Positions 24,652 to 33,791 of a stretch of 36,162 bases of DNA are shown in pieces (within the stretch, counting starts at the first letter, position 1; each line of letters begins with the position of its first letter). Source of the stretch: Phycisphaerae bacterium. Lineage in GTDB: Bacteria; Planctomycetota; Phycisphaerae; UBA1845. The notes under the pieces are model-generated. The model was not told the origin of the DNA, did not search any database, and saw only the letters and a list, made by a program, of their open reading frames with translations. The stretch lies in contig JAFGJQ010000354.1 of the NCBI GenBank assembly GCA_016929015.1, forward strand, positions 1-36,162. Reading direction: 5' to 3'. Made by a program: the position numbers and the translations under genes.

Positions 24652-27246
24652 TCAGATGCACACCAGGAAAACCGCCGACACGATCAGCAGAACGATCGCG
24701 TGGGCGCGCACGGCGGTCCGCGGCAACGGTACGACGCCGGCGATCTGACGGAGGATGTACAACGACATGACGGCACCGGCCAACGTGACCAGCGGCGGCA
24801 AGGCGCGTAGTGTCCCGAGGTTTGGCGTGACCCAATCGGCCGGAATGTGGTCTGCCAGCCCGACCATGGCGAGCAGGCCCGGAAGGAGGTCTGCCCCGCG
24901 CAGGATGAACTCCCGGAAGTAGAGATTGAAGAAGCCGGCCAAGCCAAGCGGGAGATATGCGTACCCAAACTGGACGAGGTGGGTGCCAGCCGCACGTCGA
25001 CCGCCCCAAGCTGAAGCCAGGCACACGGCAGCCAGGAACCCGGTTCCTACGACAAGGAAAGTCAGCAGACCGGCCATGGGGGCGCCGACCGCATCGACCA
25101 GAGAGGCGGACGCGTGGACAAGACCGTGACGGGCAAGCCAGACCGGCAGGCTGACCGCAAGGACCATGGCCACCATGACCAGGGAGAGGAAGCCACGCAG
25201 TCCATCCCAGCGTTGCTGGCTGAGCAGGTGTTGCCAGGGAATCCGCAGGTCAAGGCGAACCGCCTTCTGCGGGCAGATCTTCACGCAGGACAGGCAGAGA
25301 ATGCAGTCCTGGCTCATGGCGGCCGAGGACGGGTGCAGGCCCATCGGACAAACGGGGGTTCTCACGCAATCGTGCGTCTGGCACTGGCTCATGCAGACGT
25401 TGGTGTTCCCCCGCAGGATGACGGGAGAGAGCATCGCGTAGTGCGAGACCAGCTTGCCCAGGGGACACAGATGTTGGCACCAGACCCGGCGCCCGTAGAG
25501 CCACTTGACCAGGGCGATCGCGAGTATGATTGTCAGCAGGAGAATGCCTGTCGGCCGGGCGCGGTGAAACATGTCCATGGCGTGCTCGGCCCACACGATG
25601 AGCACGAGACCTGCCACTCCGATCCACGCACCGTATCGCTTCAGGAATGCGGGTGGGGAGTCCTCTTTCGCGCGATTGGGTCGAATGGCACCTCCCAGGG
25701 TGGGCAAGGGGCAGTATCCGCACCACCCCCTGGCGCTGAAGGCCGTGGAGAGCAGCAGGTACGGCCACCAGACCGCCCAGACCACGAGGTTTGCGAGATT
25801 GTCATCTTGCGGACCGAACAACAGATATAACAGAAGCACGGCGGCGACGGGTACCGTCACGATCCTCAGCCCGCGTGGAAACCACGGGTGTTGCACCAGC
25901 TTTGAGATCCACCCGAGCTTCAGCAGATTGAATGTCTGCCGGGCGGAGAAGGGGGAGAAGTCCAGGAACACGTGTTGCTCTGTGATCTGCGGCCCTTCGC
26001 ATATGGCCACGGCCCGCTCAATCACGTCGCCCAGCTCGTGCATATTCAGCGGCCATTCGTAGTCCACCAGGGCGTTGAGCGCCTCAGGGGAGAAACCGTG
26101 AATGTCCTTGCGCACCTTGCGGGCGAAGTGTTCGCGGAATCGCTCGGCAAGCACGGGAATGTCCTGTTTCCGTTTGCGCAGTGGCTTGGCGCGTAGGGTG
26201 GTGATGCTCAGTGCTTTGAAGAGGTTGGCATCGAAGCGGCCGTGGCTGACACGATCTTCCAAATCTTCGCTGGCCGTCGCCAGAACGCGAACGGAGGTGT
26301 GGCGTGGAGTGGATTCTCCCATCCGCTGGCAGAGACCCGACTGCACATACTGCACTAGGCGGGCCTGGACGGAGGGTGCGAGGTATTCGACATTGTGGAG
26401 GATCAAGGTGCCCCCGTCCGCAAGCTCCAGCAGGCCGAGCCTTCTGCTCTTCGCGTACGGTGTGGCGCCCGGCTCGTGGCCGATGAGGGCGGCCTCCTGG
26501 GCGAGAGCGATGAGCATTCCGGAGTGCTCGTCTTCGCCGTCCATCGCCTCCTCCGGCAACACTGGCGGGGGGTTTGCGCAGTTGAGGTACAGTACGGGTC
26601 GCTCGCGGCCGCGGCGGCCCAGGGCGATGAGTCGGGCCACCGTACTCCGTCCGGTTCCCGAGGCACCGAGGATGAGCACGGAGTCTTCCGTCTCCGCCAG
26701 CTCGTCGATGGTCCGATTCAGGCCACGGGCCCACTTCGTATTGCCGGGGAACGAGTCAAAAGGCGGGCGCTGCGAGTGATTCAGGATCGTGCTGATGATT
26801 TCCCGCGACTGCAAATGGGCCTGCTGCTGCTGGACGGTGGTCGCTCCCAGACGCTGGGCCAGCAGACGCAGGAGCTTGTTCTTGATTTCCGGGTCCAGCG
26901 CGACCAGCTCTTCGAAGTCGGACTGGGCAATCTCGAGGACCGTTGCCTCCGTCACTGCCTTGACGCTGGCCGACCGCGGTTCCCCGGTGAGCAGAGCCAT
27001 TTCGCCGAACACGTCGCCCGCGGAGAGGGTGGCTACCGTGTATTCAGCGCCTTCGGCATTCGTGAGCACGACGGCCACGGTGCCCCTCAGGAGCATGAAC
27101 ATCGATTCCCCGGGGTTGCCGCGCTGAACGATGGTGGTATTGGGGGGAAAGGTGCGCCTCCGCACGCGGCCGGCTGCCGCCTCCGCCACGGTGTCCGGCA
27201 CTCCTTCGAAGAGTGCGATGCCTTGGATGTCAGCCAGACACGTCAT
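24652..27246 (-). CDS. Cyclic-nucleotide domain - degenerate sigma-54 AAA+ - membrane polyferredoxin fusion
   Basis: 864 residues from the ATG at 27246. Domain 1 (about 8-130) is a Crp-type cyclic-nucleotide domain with an intact binding cassette (DVFGEMALLTGEPRSASV). Domain 2 (about 160-430) is a bacterial enhancer-binding AAA+ fold, but key residues are gone: the sigma-54 contact loop GAFTGA reads GATPYA (260-265), Walker B ends HN instead of DE (284-285) and the NVREL Arg is His (NMHEL, 401-405). Walker A remains (GASGTGRST, 194-202). No Fis-type DNA-binding helix follows. Domain 3 (about 455-860) is a multi-helix NapH/NosR/CcoG-like ferredoxin with Cys509/512, 590/594, 618/622/627/633 and 648/651/654/658, enough for two or more 4Fe-4S clusters. 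It is likely a membrane redox protein gated by a nucleotide-sensing head. Overlaps the previous gene by 17 bp. Confidence 0.88.
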   Translation of the reverse strand: MTCLADIQGIALFEGVPDTVAEAAAGRVRRRTFPPNTTIVQRGNPGESMFMLLRGTVAVVLTNAEGAEYTVATLSAGDVFGEMALLTGEPRSASVKAVTEATVLEIAQSDFEELVALDPEIKNKLLRLLAQRLGATTVQQQQAHLQSREIISTILNHSQRPPFDSFPGNTKWARGLNRTIDELAETEDSVLILGASGTGRSTVARLIALGRRGRERPVLYLNCANPPPVLPEEAMDGEDEHSGMLIALAQEAALIGHEPGATPYAKSRRLGLLELADGGTLILHNVEYLAPSVQARLVQYVQSGLCQRMGESTPRHTSVRVLATASEDLEDRVSHGRFDANLFKALSITTLRAKPLRKRKQDIPVLAERFREHFARKVRKDIHGFSPEALNALVDYEWPLNMHELGDVIERAVAICEGPQITEQHVFLDFSPFSARQTFNLLKLGWISKLVQHPWFPRGLRIVTVPVAAVLLLYLLFGPQDDNLANLVVWAVWWPYLLLSTAFSARGWCGYCPLPTLGGAIRPNRAKEDSPPAFLKRYGAWIGVAGLVLIVWAEHAMDMFHRARPTGILLLTIILAIALVKWLYGRRVWCQHLCPLGKLVSHYAMLSPVILRGNTNVCMSQCQTHDCVRTPVCPMGLHPSSAAMSQDCILCLSCVKICPQKAVRLDLRIPWQHLLSQQRWDGLRGFLSLVMVAMVLAVSLPVWLARHGLVHASASLVDAVGAPMAGLLTFLVVGTGFLAAVCLASAWGGRRAAGTHLVQFGYAYLPLGLAGFFNLYFREFILRGADLLPGLLAMVGLADHIPADWVTPNLGTLRALPPLVTLAGAVMSLYILRQIAGVVPLPRTAVRAHAIVLLIVSAVFLVCI

Positions 27247-27718
27247 TCGTCTCGTCCGAAACGGCACGACTCAGCGTCCATACATGACGCCGTGCCAAGG
27301 CGTATGTCAATACGAGCGATGCGGTCATCAGGCCGTCGCCCAGTGCGGCCAACTGGATCACCCCGGACGCGGGAGCCAGTCGTGCGTTCGTGAGCAGAAA
27401 CAGCACGGCAATGAGCTTGGTGCCGATCGTGAGCAGGACGAGCCGGTGATAGCGTGTGAGGTCCAGCAACGGGAACCCGTACACAAATCCGAGGCAAACC
27501 AAAAACACGCCGACTTGCCTGAGGAAGAACGGCGTTTCCGGCTCAGCGGCCAGGATGACCCTCGCAAACCAGTCCGGCCGCATGTAGATGATGAGACCCA
27601 GCCCAATGCTGTGCAGCCCGATCAAACCCAGGAGAAGGCGCAGCGCGGCGACCGCGAGGCCCCGTGACTTCTCAACTCCCAGGGCATCCGTCTTCACGCC
27701 GGCGGGAAGCCGGCTCAT
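27230..27718 (-). CDS. Small four-helix membrane protein
   Basis: 162 residues from the ATG at 27718; the frame continues upstream to 27853, but that part is Arg-rich and unlike a protein start. Four hydrophobic helices are visible (about 22-44, 62-84, 92-112, 122-145) with short loops. No named family recognised. Its end overlaps the start of the fusion protein gene by 17 bp, so the two are translationally linked and it may be a membrane partner of the polyferredoxin. A TATGCT at 27854-27849 could be a -10. Confidence 0.65.
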   Translation of the reverse strand: MSRLPAGVKTDALGVEKSRGLAVAALRLLLGLIGLHSIGLGLIIYMRPDWFARVILAAEPETPFFLRQVGVFLVCLGFVYGFPLLDLTRYHRLVLLTIGTKLIAVLFLLTNARLAPASGVIQLAALGDGLMTASLVLTYALARRHVWTLSRAVSDETNDVSG

Positions 27719-27919
27719 GATTCGGTCGTTGCCTTGCAGCACGTGCGGCACCTGTGCGATCGGGGTCCTCGCCGCGCGAGAAGAGGGGCGGCGCTCCCTT
27801 GGCAACCATTGCGAGACATGCCGGTGCCCACCTTTCTGCCGTCCGATCAGCATACCATTCCAGGTGCGTGAGTTGAAGAGTCTTGGCCTTTGCCACGGAC
27901 CGCGTGGCCCTGTGGGCTG

Positions 27920-29245
27920 CTATGCCGATCCGGAGGCCGGGGTCGCGGGGTGCAGATGCACGTCACGCTGCGGGAACGGGATGGAGATGCCCTCCGCATC
28001 AAACCGTTTCTTCACCGCGCGCGTCACGTCCCAGTAGACTGTCCAGTAGTCACTCGTTTTCGACCACGGCCGGCAGATGAAGTTCACGGAGCTGTCGCCC
28101 AGCTCGTGCACCCGCACGACCGGGGCGGGGTCGTTCAGTACGAGTTCATGTTCCTGCAGGATCGACTCCAGGACCTGCCGTGCCCGATCCACGTCGTCGT
28201 GGTAGGCGATGCCGAAGGTCATGTCGACGCGGCGGATGGGCAGGCCGGTGATGTTCGTGATCACGTTGCCCCAAATGGAGTTGTTGGGCACGACGATGCG
28301 CTGGTTGTCCCAGCTTTTGATGTGCGTGGATACGAGATTCATGGACTCCACGCTGCCGGAAACGCTGCCCGCCACGGTGACCGCATCGCCCACGTCAAAC
28401 GGCTTGTAGTACAGGATGAGCAGTCCGCTGGCGAAGTTGCTGAGCGTGCCCTGCAGGGCGAAGGCCACCACGAAGCCGGCCGCACCCACGATGGCCAGCA
28501 CCGGGCCGATGTTCACTTCAAGCATGGTCACCGCCACCAGCACACCTGCCAGCAGCGTGGTCCGGCTGACGAGCCGCACGAAGAAGTCCTTGAGAAGAGC
28601 GGAGGCCTTCTGAGATCGGGCGAGGCCGCGCCGGGTCACGCCGGCCAGGATGTGAGACAGAATCCAGAACACAATCAGCGTGACGATGAACAGCGCGATG
28701 TTCTTGCCCCACCGCAGGCCGCCTTCCTTGGAGGTGAGCCAGCCGCGGATGGCGATCCAGGTCGCGGCGGTATCCGTCACGTCAATCGCCACGGCAGGGC
28801 CGGAGACAGCCGTCACATACGCGCGATGCGGGGCGGGATCGCCCCCTTTCTCCTCCAGCGACGTGAGAACGACCTGCAGACGATCGGCCAGAGCGATTCT
28901 CTCTTCTTCCAGACGGGTAATGGTTTCCTGGAGTTTCTCTCGCTGTTCCGCGGTTTCCTTGGCTTTCTCCGCATCTCGGGCCAGCCGTTTCACCTGGAGC
29001 TTGGCCTGGCTGATTTCAGTCACTTTGGCCTTGAGCAGGTCTGTCCATGCGGCGGCTTCGGCCTCCATTTCCGCCTTGGTGAGCGGCCTGAGCACAAGCT
29101 CCAGCTCGTCCACGGGGATCTGCGGATCGGACGCGGACTGCGCGGAGGGCGAATCGCCCGGCTCCGCCTGTGCCTGCACCGGCATCGCGACAGTCATGAA
29201 TGAGAGGATCAGCAGAATTGCAGAGATCGAGAGATGCCTGTTCAT
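27920..29245 (-). CDS. MscS-type mechanosensitive channel with periplasmic coiled coil
   Basis: 441 residues; ATG at 29245 with AGGGAG upstream. A Sec signal (about 7-26) is followed by a long charged coiled-coil stretch (about 48-125), probably periplasmic, then TM helices (about 175-200, 220-245) and the pore helix region (AIVGAAGFVVAFALQGTLSN, about 255-275). The beta domain reads PFDVGDAVTVAG and the family motif RIVVPNNSIWGNVITN. MscS channels release solutes when membrane tension rises after osmotic downshock. Larger members with an N-terminal periplasmic domain recall MscK/MscM, but at this size it is a smaller variant. Confidence 0.92.
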   Translation of the reverse strand: MNRHLSISAILLILSFMTVAMPVQAQAEPGDSPSAQSASDPQIPVDELELVLRPLTKAEMEAEAAAWTDLLKAKVTEISQAKLQVKRLARDAEKAKETAEQREKLQETITRLEEERIALADRLQVVLTSLEEKGGDPAPHRAYVTAVSGPAVAIDVTDTAATWIAIRGWLTSKEGGLRWGKNIALFIVTLIVFWILSHILAGVTRRGLARSQKASALLKDFFVRLVSRTTLLAGVLVAVTMLEVNIGPVLAIVGAAGFVVAFALQGTLSNFASGLLILYYKPFDVGDAVTVAGSVSGSVESMNLVSTHIKSWDNQRIVVPNNSIWGNVITNITGLPIRRVDMTFGIAYHDDVDRARQVLESILQEHELVLNDPAPVVRVHELGDSSVNFICRPWSKTSDYWTVYWDVTRAVKKRFDAEGISIPFPQRDVHLHPATPASGSA

Positions 29246-29468
29246 GGTGGTCGCTCCCTGGATGTTGATTCCGTGACGCACTGCGAATTCGAGGGCACGA
29301 AAGACCGATGCGAGATCCAGGTCGGGCTGCTCCAGACCTTGCGCTCAAACGCGAAATGGATTCTTATGTGACCCCGCGCCAGATTCCGGTACTGGATTAT
29401 GTCGGCGGATTGCCGAAAGGGCAACCCTGCTGTCTGCGGTGGTCTTCGAAGCCCGTCATTGGGCGGGA

Positions 29469-31202
29469 CTAATTCTCTCTGCCTGCCTTTTGCTGGGGTC
29501 CCAGGTAGAGCCGGACGAACGCACGGGCGCTGAGGGGCTCGCCGGTGGCCAGACGGGTCAGGCCGTTCCAGGTTTCGCGCCGGCCGGGGGCGAAGACCTT
29601 CTCACGCATCAGCATGGCGACCTCCGTGTGACCGAGGAAGCTGGTGGCCATCGGGTCGGGCACGTTGAGGATGCGGTGAGCGACGTGCTCCTGAAGCTGG
29701 GTGGCGAAGAGATCGCCCATCATGTAGCTGTGGTAGTAGACCGGGGCGGCGATGATGTGGTTCTTCGCGCCGTAGTCCGGCCGGCTGGGGTCGTCCGGCG
29801 GGTTCAGCAACTGGTACTTCTGCTTCAGGCCCCACCAGAGTTTTCCCAGATCCTGATCGGGATTGGAGTACATGCCGTGCTCGAACCGGACCATCACCTG
29901 GGCCCAGCGGGAGAACACGAGTTTCTCGTCACGCAGGGTCTGGCGAACGGCCTGGGCCACGGCTTTGGCCTGCTCGGGCGGCACGCCGACCACCTTTTCG
30001 AGGTATTCCTCGTTCTTGGCCATGGAGCCGAGCAGCAGGGCGATCCCCTCGGTCGTGATGGGGCTGGCGGCCTGGCGCAGAACAAACGGCAACTCGGGAT
30101 CGAGGTGCTTGTCGTACACGCCATGGCCCAACTCGTGCAGCAGCGTGTCCATGGACATCAGGTTCGGCTTGAGGTTGCAGAAGATGCGGACGTCGCCGGC
30201 GCGATTCATGTCGGTGCAGTAGGCGTGAGGGCTCTTGCCGGCCTTCTCAAAAAGATCGCTGCGGGCGAGGATGTCTTCCACGGGCAGGCCCAGTGCCGAG
30301 TAGTACTTCCGCGCGAGGGCCGCCAGGTCTTTTCCGGCGAACAGCGAGTCCAGGTCCACGCCTCGCCCGGCCGCCGGGACCTCCTGGAAGAACAGGTCGC
30401 CATAGTGCCACGGGCGCAACTGTGCGGGGGTGATGCCGAAGCGGGCCGCCCGCTGTGCGTCGAACTCCTTCTTGAATCGCTCGAACGGTTCGCGGGTGAG
30501 CGCGTCCAGCTCGTCGAAGAGACGGAACAGCTCGGCCTCGTCGATCTCCTGCGTGGCCAGGGTCATGGCGAAAAAGTTTGGAAAGCCCAGCTCGCGGGCG
30601 GTTTCGTTGCGCAGCCGGACCAGCTCACGCAGCGTGGAATCCACCTTGGCGCCGACTTCCATGTAGGCCTTCCACGCCTTCTCGGCCGCTTTGGGGTCGG
30701 AGGTCCCGATCAGGATTTCGCGAACGTCGTTTTCCGTATGCTCCTTGCCGTCGAACGGGCTGCGGTGCAGGTTGAATATCTGCTCGGCCGTGGCCTCCAG
30801 GTCGACGATGCGCTTGGCCCGCTCCGGATCGCCCTGCGCGGGCAGGAATTCCAGGTAGAGGCAATCGAGGATTCGGCGGCGGACGGGGTCCGTCACCTTG
30901 CCGCCGTCCCGCAGGGCTTTGATGCGGGCGAAGGTGTCGCGATCGGCGCGCAGTTGGAGGATGCGCCGTTCGGCGTCGCGCCGGCGGTTGAACGCCTCAT
31001 CCGTTCCGGTGATGTTGGCATCCCACCAGGCTTGTTGCTGTTCGATATAGAGCGGTTCGTATGCTGCGGTGTAGGGGACATACAGCGCGTCTACCGCCGC
31101 GTTCGCGTCTTCGGAGCGGGATTTGGCAGTCAGATTCTCAGCCGCCAAGAGAAGAATCACAGCGATTGCCATCGCGATGAATCCGACGTTCCAGGTGTAC
31201 AT
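29469..31202 (-). CDS. Zinc metallopeptidase, M2/M3 (gluzincin) type
   Basis: 577 residues from the ATG at 31202 (GGAAGAGA upstream). The N-terminus has a hydrophobic segment (5-20), a signal peptide or anchor, so it is exported. The active site is intact: HELGH at 356-360 with Glu385 as third zinc ligand (TTEGIAL), a separation of 25 residues as in M3 thimet peptidases; the N-terminal helical half (YIEQQQAWWDANITGTDEA) and overall size look like bacterial M2 peptidyl-dipeptidases (ACE family). It should cleave short peptides outside the cytoplasm. Family choice between M2 and M3 is uncertain; the fold is shared. Confidence 0.85.
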   Translation of the reverse strand: MYTWNVGFIAMAIAVILLLAAENLTAKSRSEDANAAVDALYVPYTAAYEPLYIEQQQAWWDANITGTDEAFNRRRDAERRILQLRADRDTFARIKALRDGGKVTDPVRRRILDCLYLEFLPAQGDPERAKRIVDLEATAEQIFNLHRSPFDGKEHTENDVREILIGTSDPKAAEKAWKAYMEVGAKVDSTLRELVRLRNETARELGFPNFFAMTLATQEIDEAELFRLFDELDALTREPFERFKKEFDAQRAARFGITPAQLRPWHYGDLFFQEVPAAGRGVDLDSLFAGKDLAALARKYYSALGLPVEDILARSDLFEKAGKSPHAYCTDMNRAGDVRIFCNLKPNLMSMDTLLHELGHGVYDKHLDPELPFVLRQAASPITTEGIALLLGSMAKNEEYLEKVVGVPPEQAKAVAQAVRQTLRDEKLVFSRWAQVMVRFEHGMYSNPDQDLGKLWWGLKQKYQLLNPPDDPSRPDYGAKNHIIAAPVYYHSYMMGDLFATQLQEHVAHRILNVPDPMATSFLGHTEVAMLMREKVFAPGRRETWNGLTRLATGEPLSARAFVRLYLGPQQKAGREN

Positions 31203-31252
31203 GACTCTCTTCCGTATCCTGAGGACTCGATTCGCTGAACTCCGTTCGCCGC

Positions 31253-31280
31253 ATTGTACACGGGTGGCAACGGTCGCCAA
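31253..31280 (-). promoter_or_regulatory. Promoter of metallopeptidase gene
   Basis: On the minus strand TTGGCG (31280-31275), a 16-bp spacer and TACAAT (31258-31253) give a good housekeeping promoter with a leader of about 45 nt to the ATG at 31202. Confidence 0.5.
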
Positions 31281-31375
31281 AGGGCGGAATTCAGGGAACG
31301 CGGCGTCGACAGGATCGAACCCGGGAGATACCATGCGTGACGGAGGCACAGCCCGGCGCAGGCTTCAGAACTTCC

Positions 31376-31750
31376 ATGCCACGTCTTGCCGTCATGTTCG
31401 TGCTGAGTGCCGCTCTGCCCTTCCTTGGCAGTCCGGGCTGTCGGGCGGCGGCAAAGCACGGTTCTTCCGATCCTGCGGTGCCGCTGCGCCCGAGCATCGT
31501 CTTCATGCCGGCCGACACTTTGCATGCCGACCGCGTGGGCAACCGGCTGACCATGGCCGAGTCCGACGGCACCGGCACCGACACCGGCCAGCGACTCACT
31601 ACTTACGAGTACGACGAGCACGACCGGCTGACTCAGCAGACGAGCAGCGGGCCATCGCTGGACTACACCGCGTCCCTCACCTCCGACGACGGCACGGCGT
31701 ACGCGGAGGTCTGGACCCCGGCGGGGTCGAGGCGGCTGGCCACGGGTGGA
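31376..31750 (+). pseudogene. Chimeric remnant: sulfatase start joined to RHS fragment
   Basis: The frame opens with a lipoprotein-type signal (MPRLAVMFVLSAALPFLG then a Cys) and RPSIVFMPADTLHADRVG, clearly the start of a sulfatase (family pattern RPNIVFI-x-ADTLRADRLG). It then turns into an RHS/YD-repeat stretch: DRVGNRLTM, YEYDEHDRLTQQ, GPSLDYTAS. The shared Asp-Arg-Val-Gly at 31528-31540 could be the joint. No sulfatase active site (Cys/Ser-x-Pro-x-Arg) or complete RHS repeat set follows, and the open frame runs on into repeat DNA and the next gene, so this is almost certainly non-functional. Confidence 0.6.
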
Positions 31751-31846
31751 GTCCCGATGACGATCGGGGCGGAACCCGTGGCAGGCGGGCGCGCCCCATG
31801 TCCCGCCCCCCGGATGAGGACGGAGGATGAAGTGACGGGGAAGAGA

Positions 31847-32027
31847 CCTACAGCCCACAGCCCACAGCCCCCAGCCTCCCAAGACCGGCTGGTCTCCGCA
31901 GGTCTCGGCGCGCCGGGATGTCGAGAAAGCCGGTTTTACAGGAAAGACCGGCTAGAAAGCCGGTCCCACAGAAGAGGCAGGTTCCACAGAAGAGGCCGGT
32001 CCCACACAGGCGATGCCGGTCCCACAA
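31847..32027. repeat. Short tandem repeats
   Basis: At 31847-31877 the word CCCACAG repeats. At 31924-32027 about five units share GAAGAGGCCGGTCCCACA or variants (GAAAGCCGG, GAGGCAGGTTCCACA), each about 18 bp. No gene is seen from 31751 to 32183. The repeats look like the dispersed non-coding words of this genome rather than a CRISPR array: units are contiguous, imperfect and without spacers. Confidence 0.65.
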
Positions 32028-32183
32028 ACACTGGAGACTGGAAACCCGAAACTGCGCTGACCGACCGGGCCGTGACGGGCGGCGGCGCCGCCTTGCCCGG
32101 GGGGTGGACGAGGCTTACAATCCGCTGTGCGAGCGTGGGTTGCGTCTTGGGCCCGCAAACATGGGGACAGGAGAATGGGTTCC

Positions 32184-33752
32184 ATGGATCGGTTCACACG
32201 TCGAATCGCCTGGGTCTGTCTGGTGGCGGCAGGGGTCGGCGCATTCCCGGTGTCGGCCGATGCTCCCGAGGCGGAGCCGCGTGGGGTGATCATTCCCATT
32301 GACACCGACATTTCGGATGTCACCACGGAGAGTCTGAAGCGGCGTGTGGAGCAGGCCGTGGAAGACGGGGCCACCGTAATCGTGTTCGAGCTGAACACGC
32401 CCGGCGGCATGCTCACCAGCGCCCTGGACATCTGCGACTACATCAAGGGGCTGCGGAACGCGAAGACCGTGGCATGGGTGCATACGCAGGCGTACTCCGC
32501 CGGCTCGATGATCGCCGTGGCCTGTGACGAGATCGTAATGTCCTCGCGCTCGACGCTGGGCGACTGCGGCGTCATTCTCGGCACGCCCATCGGGGCGGAA
32601 CCCGTGCCGGAGGAGTTGCGCGCCAAGGCCGAGGCGCCGGCGCTGACGGAGTTCCGAGAGTCGGCCAACCGTAACGGCTACAACCGGCTGTTGTGCGAGG
32701 CGATGGTCCTCAAGGAACGCGAGGTCTGGTGGATCGAGAATGCCGCCTCGGGGGAGCGCCGATTCGTCGACACCGCCGAGAAAGAAAGGCTTATCCCGGA
32801 ATCGGGGAGCACAACGCAGCCGGCCGAGCCGGACTGGCAGCTCGTGACGACGTACTTTGACCCGGTTTCCGACAAGGACGTGGAGTTTGTGAACCCGGTG
32901 GTCGGTTCCAACGCGCTGCTGACCATGTCCCAGAGCGAGGCCTACGCGTACGGCTTCGCCAAGGCGATCGTCAGTGACGCGGCCGAGTTGCAGGCCCGCT
33001 ACAGCCTGTCTGGTGAACTGTCCCGGATCGGCTTCAGTTGGCTCGAGCGATTCACCGGCTGGATGACCTCCATGCCCGTGCGGGCCTTCCTGCTGATCAT
33101 CATTCTCCTGGGCGCATACGTGGAGTTTAACACGCCGGGTGTGGGTGTGCCGGGCCTGGTCGCCCTGATTGCGCTGGCCATCTTCGTGGGCGCGCCGTAC
33201 ATGACCGGGTTGGCCAACATATGGGAGCTCGTGATCATCCTCATCGGCGTGGCATTGCTGGCGATCGAGTTGTTCGTCACACCGGGCTTCGGCGTGATCG
33301 GGCTGCTGGGCATTCTGGTGATGCTGGTGGGGTTGCTGGCCACGTTCATTCCGGAAGAACCGGGCCGCAGCTTCCCCATTTACTGGCCGTCGCTGCCGGA
33401 ATCACTGGATGGACTGCGGTATGGTGCCGTGACGCTCGCCGCCGGCCTGGCGGGGGCCCTGGTCGGGGCGTGGGCCCTGAGCAAATACCTGCCGGAGCTT
33501 CCCCTGTTGCGGCTGGCCGCACCGGTCAACCCCACGCGGGAGACGGTGGCCGTTGCCGACCCGTATCACGGGGCCGCGCAGCTTGGTGACATCGGGCAGG
33601 CGGTCACTCCGTTGCGGCCGGGGGGCAGTGCGCGGTTTGGTGCCACCCTGGTTGATGTGATCACGGAGGGGGAGTGGATTGAGGCGGGCTCGGACGTTGA
33701 GGTGATCGAGCGGCACGGGAACACGGTGGTGGTGCGTCGGCCCCGGTCCTGA
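32184..33752 (+). CDS. Long NfeD-type membrane serine protease
   Basis: 522 residues; ATG at 32184, with AGGAG 10 bp upstream (an ATG at 32175 is too close to it). Signal peptide (about 8-25), then a ClpP-like protease domain (about 33-250) in which Ser105 of AYSAGSM fits the catalytic serine and Lys148 is about the right distance away for the Ser-Lys dyad known in archaeal NfeD 1510-N. A TM bundle of four to five helices follows (about 295-450), then an NfeD OB-fold end (about 460-520; IGQAVTPLRPGGSARFG). The long form normally partners stomatin/flotillin proteins, and a flotillin-like gene is in this operon. Confidence 0.9.
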   Translation: MDRFTRRIAWVCLVAAGVGAFPVSADAPEAEPRGVIIPIDTDISDVTTESLKRRVEQAVEDGATVIVFELNTPGGMLTSALDICDYIKGLRNAKTVAWVHTQAYSAGSMIAVACDEIVMSSRSTLGDCGVILGTPIGAEPVPEELRAKAEAPALTEFRESANRNGYNRLLCEAMVLKEREVWWIENAASGERRFVDTAEKERLIPESGSTTQPAEPDWQLVTTYFDPVSDKDVEFVNPVVGSNALLTMSQSEAYAYGFAKAIVSDAAELQARYSLSGELSRIGFSWLERFTGWMTSMPVRAFLLIIILLGAYVEFNTPGVGVPGLVALIALAIFVGAPYMTGLANIWELVIILIGVALLAIELFVTPGFGVIGLLGILVMLVGLLATFIPEEPGRSFPIYWPSLPESLDGLRYGAVTLAAGLAGALVGAWALSKYLPELPLLRLAAPVNPTRETVAVADPYHGAAQLGDIGQAVTPLRPGGSARFGATLVDVITEGEWIEAGSDVEVIERHGNTVVVRRPRS

Positions 33753-33791
33753 GGTGTTCCGTGGTCGGGTGGAGTGCGGTTGAGGCAAGGC

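Noticed and set aside
27849-27895. Region with TATGCT and TTCAA upstream of the four-helix protein as an activator box
   Set aside because: The 11-bp repeat phase and the 21-bp distance are not kept, so it is at most an ordinary promoter.
29340-29380. CATTTCG-containing segment upstream of the MscS gene as a fourth activator box
   Set aside because: Only part of unit 3 matches; units 1, 2 and 4 and the fixed spacing to a -10 are missing.
31924-32027. Possible CRISPR array
   Set aside because: Units are contiguous, imperfect and about 18 bp with no unique spacers; no cas genes are nearby.
31751-32302. Continuation of the sulfatase-RHS frame to 32302
   Set aside because: The frame stays open by chance through tandem repeats and into the NfeD gene; its composition is repeat-derived.
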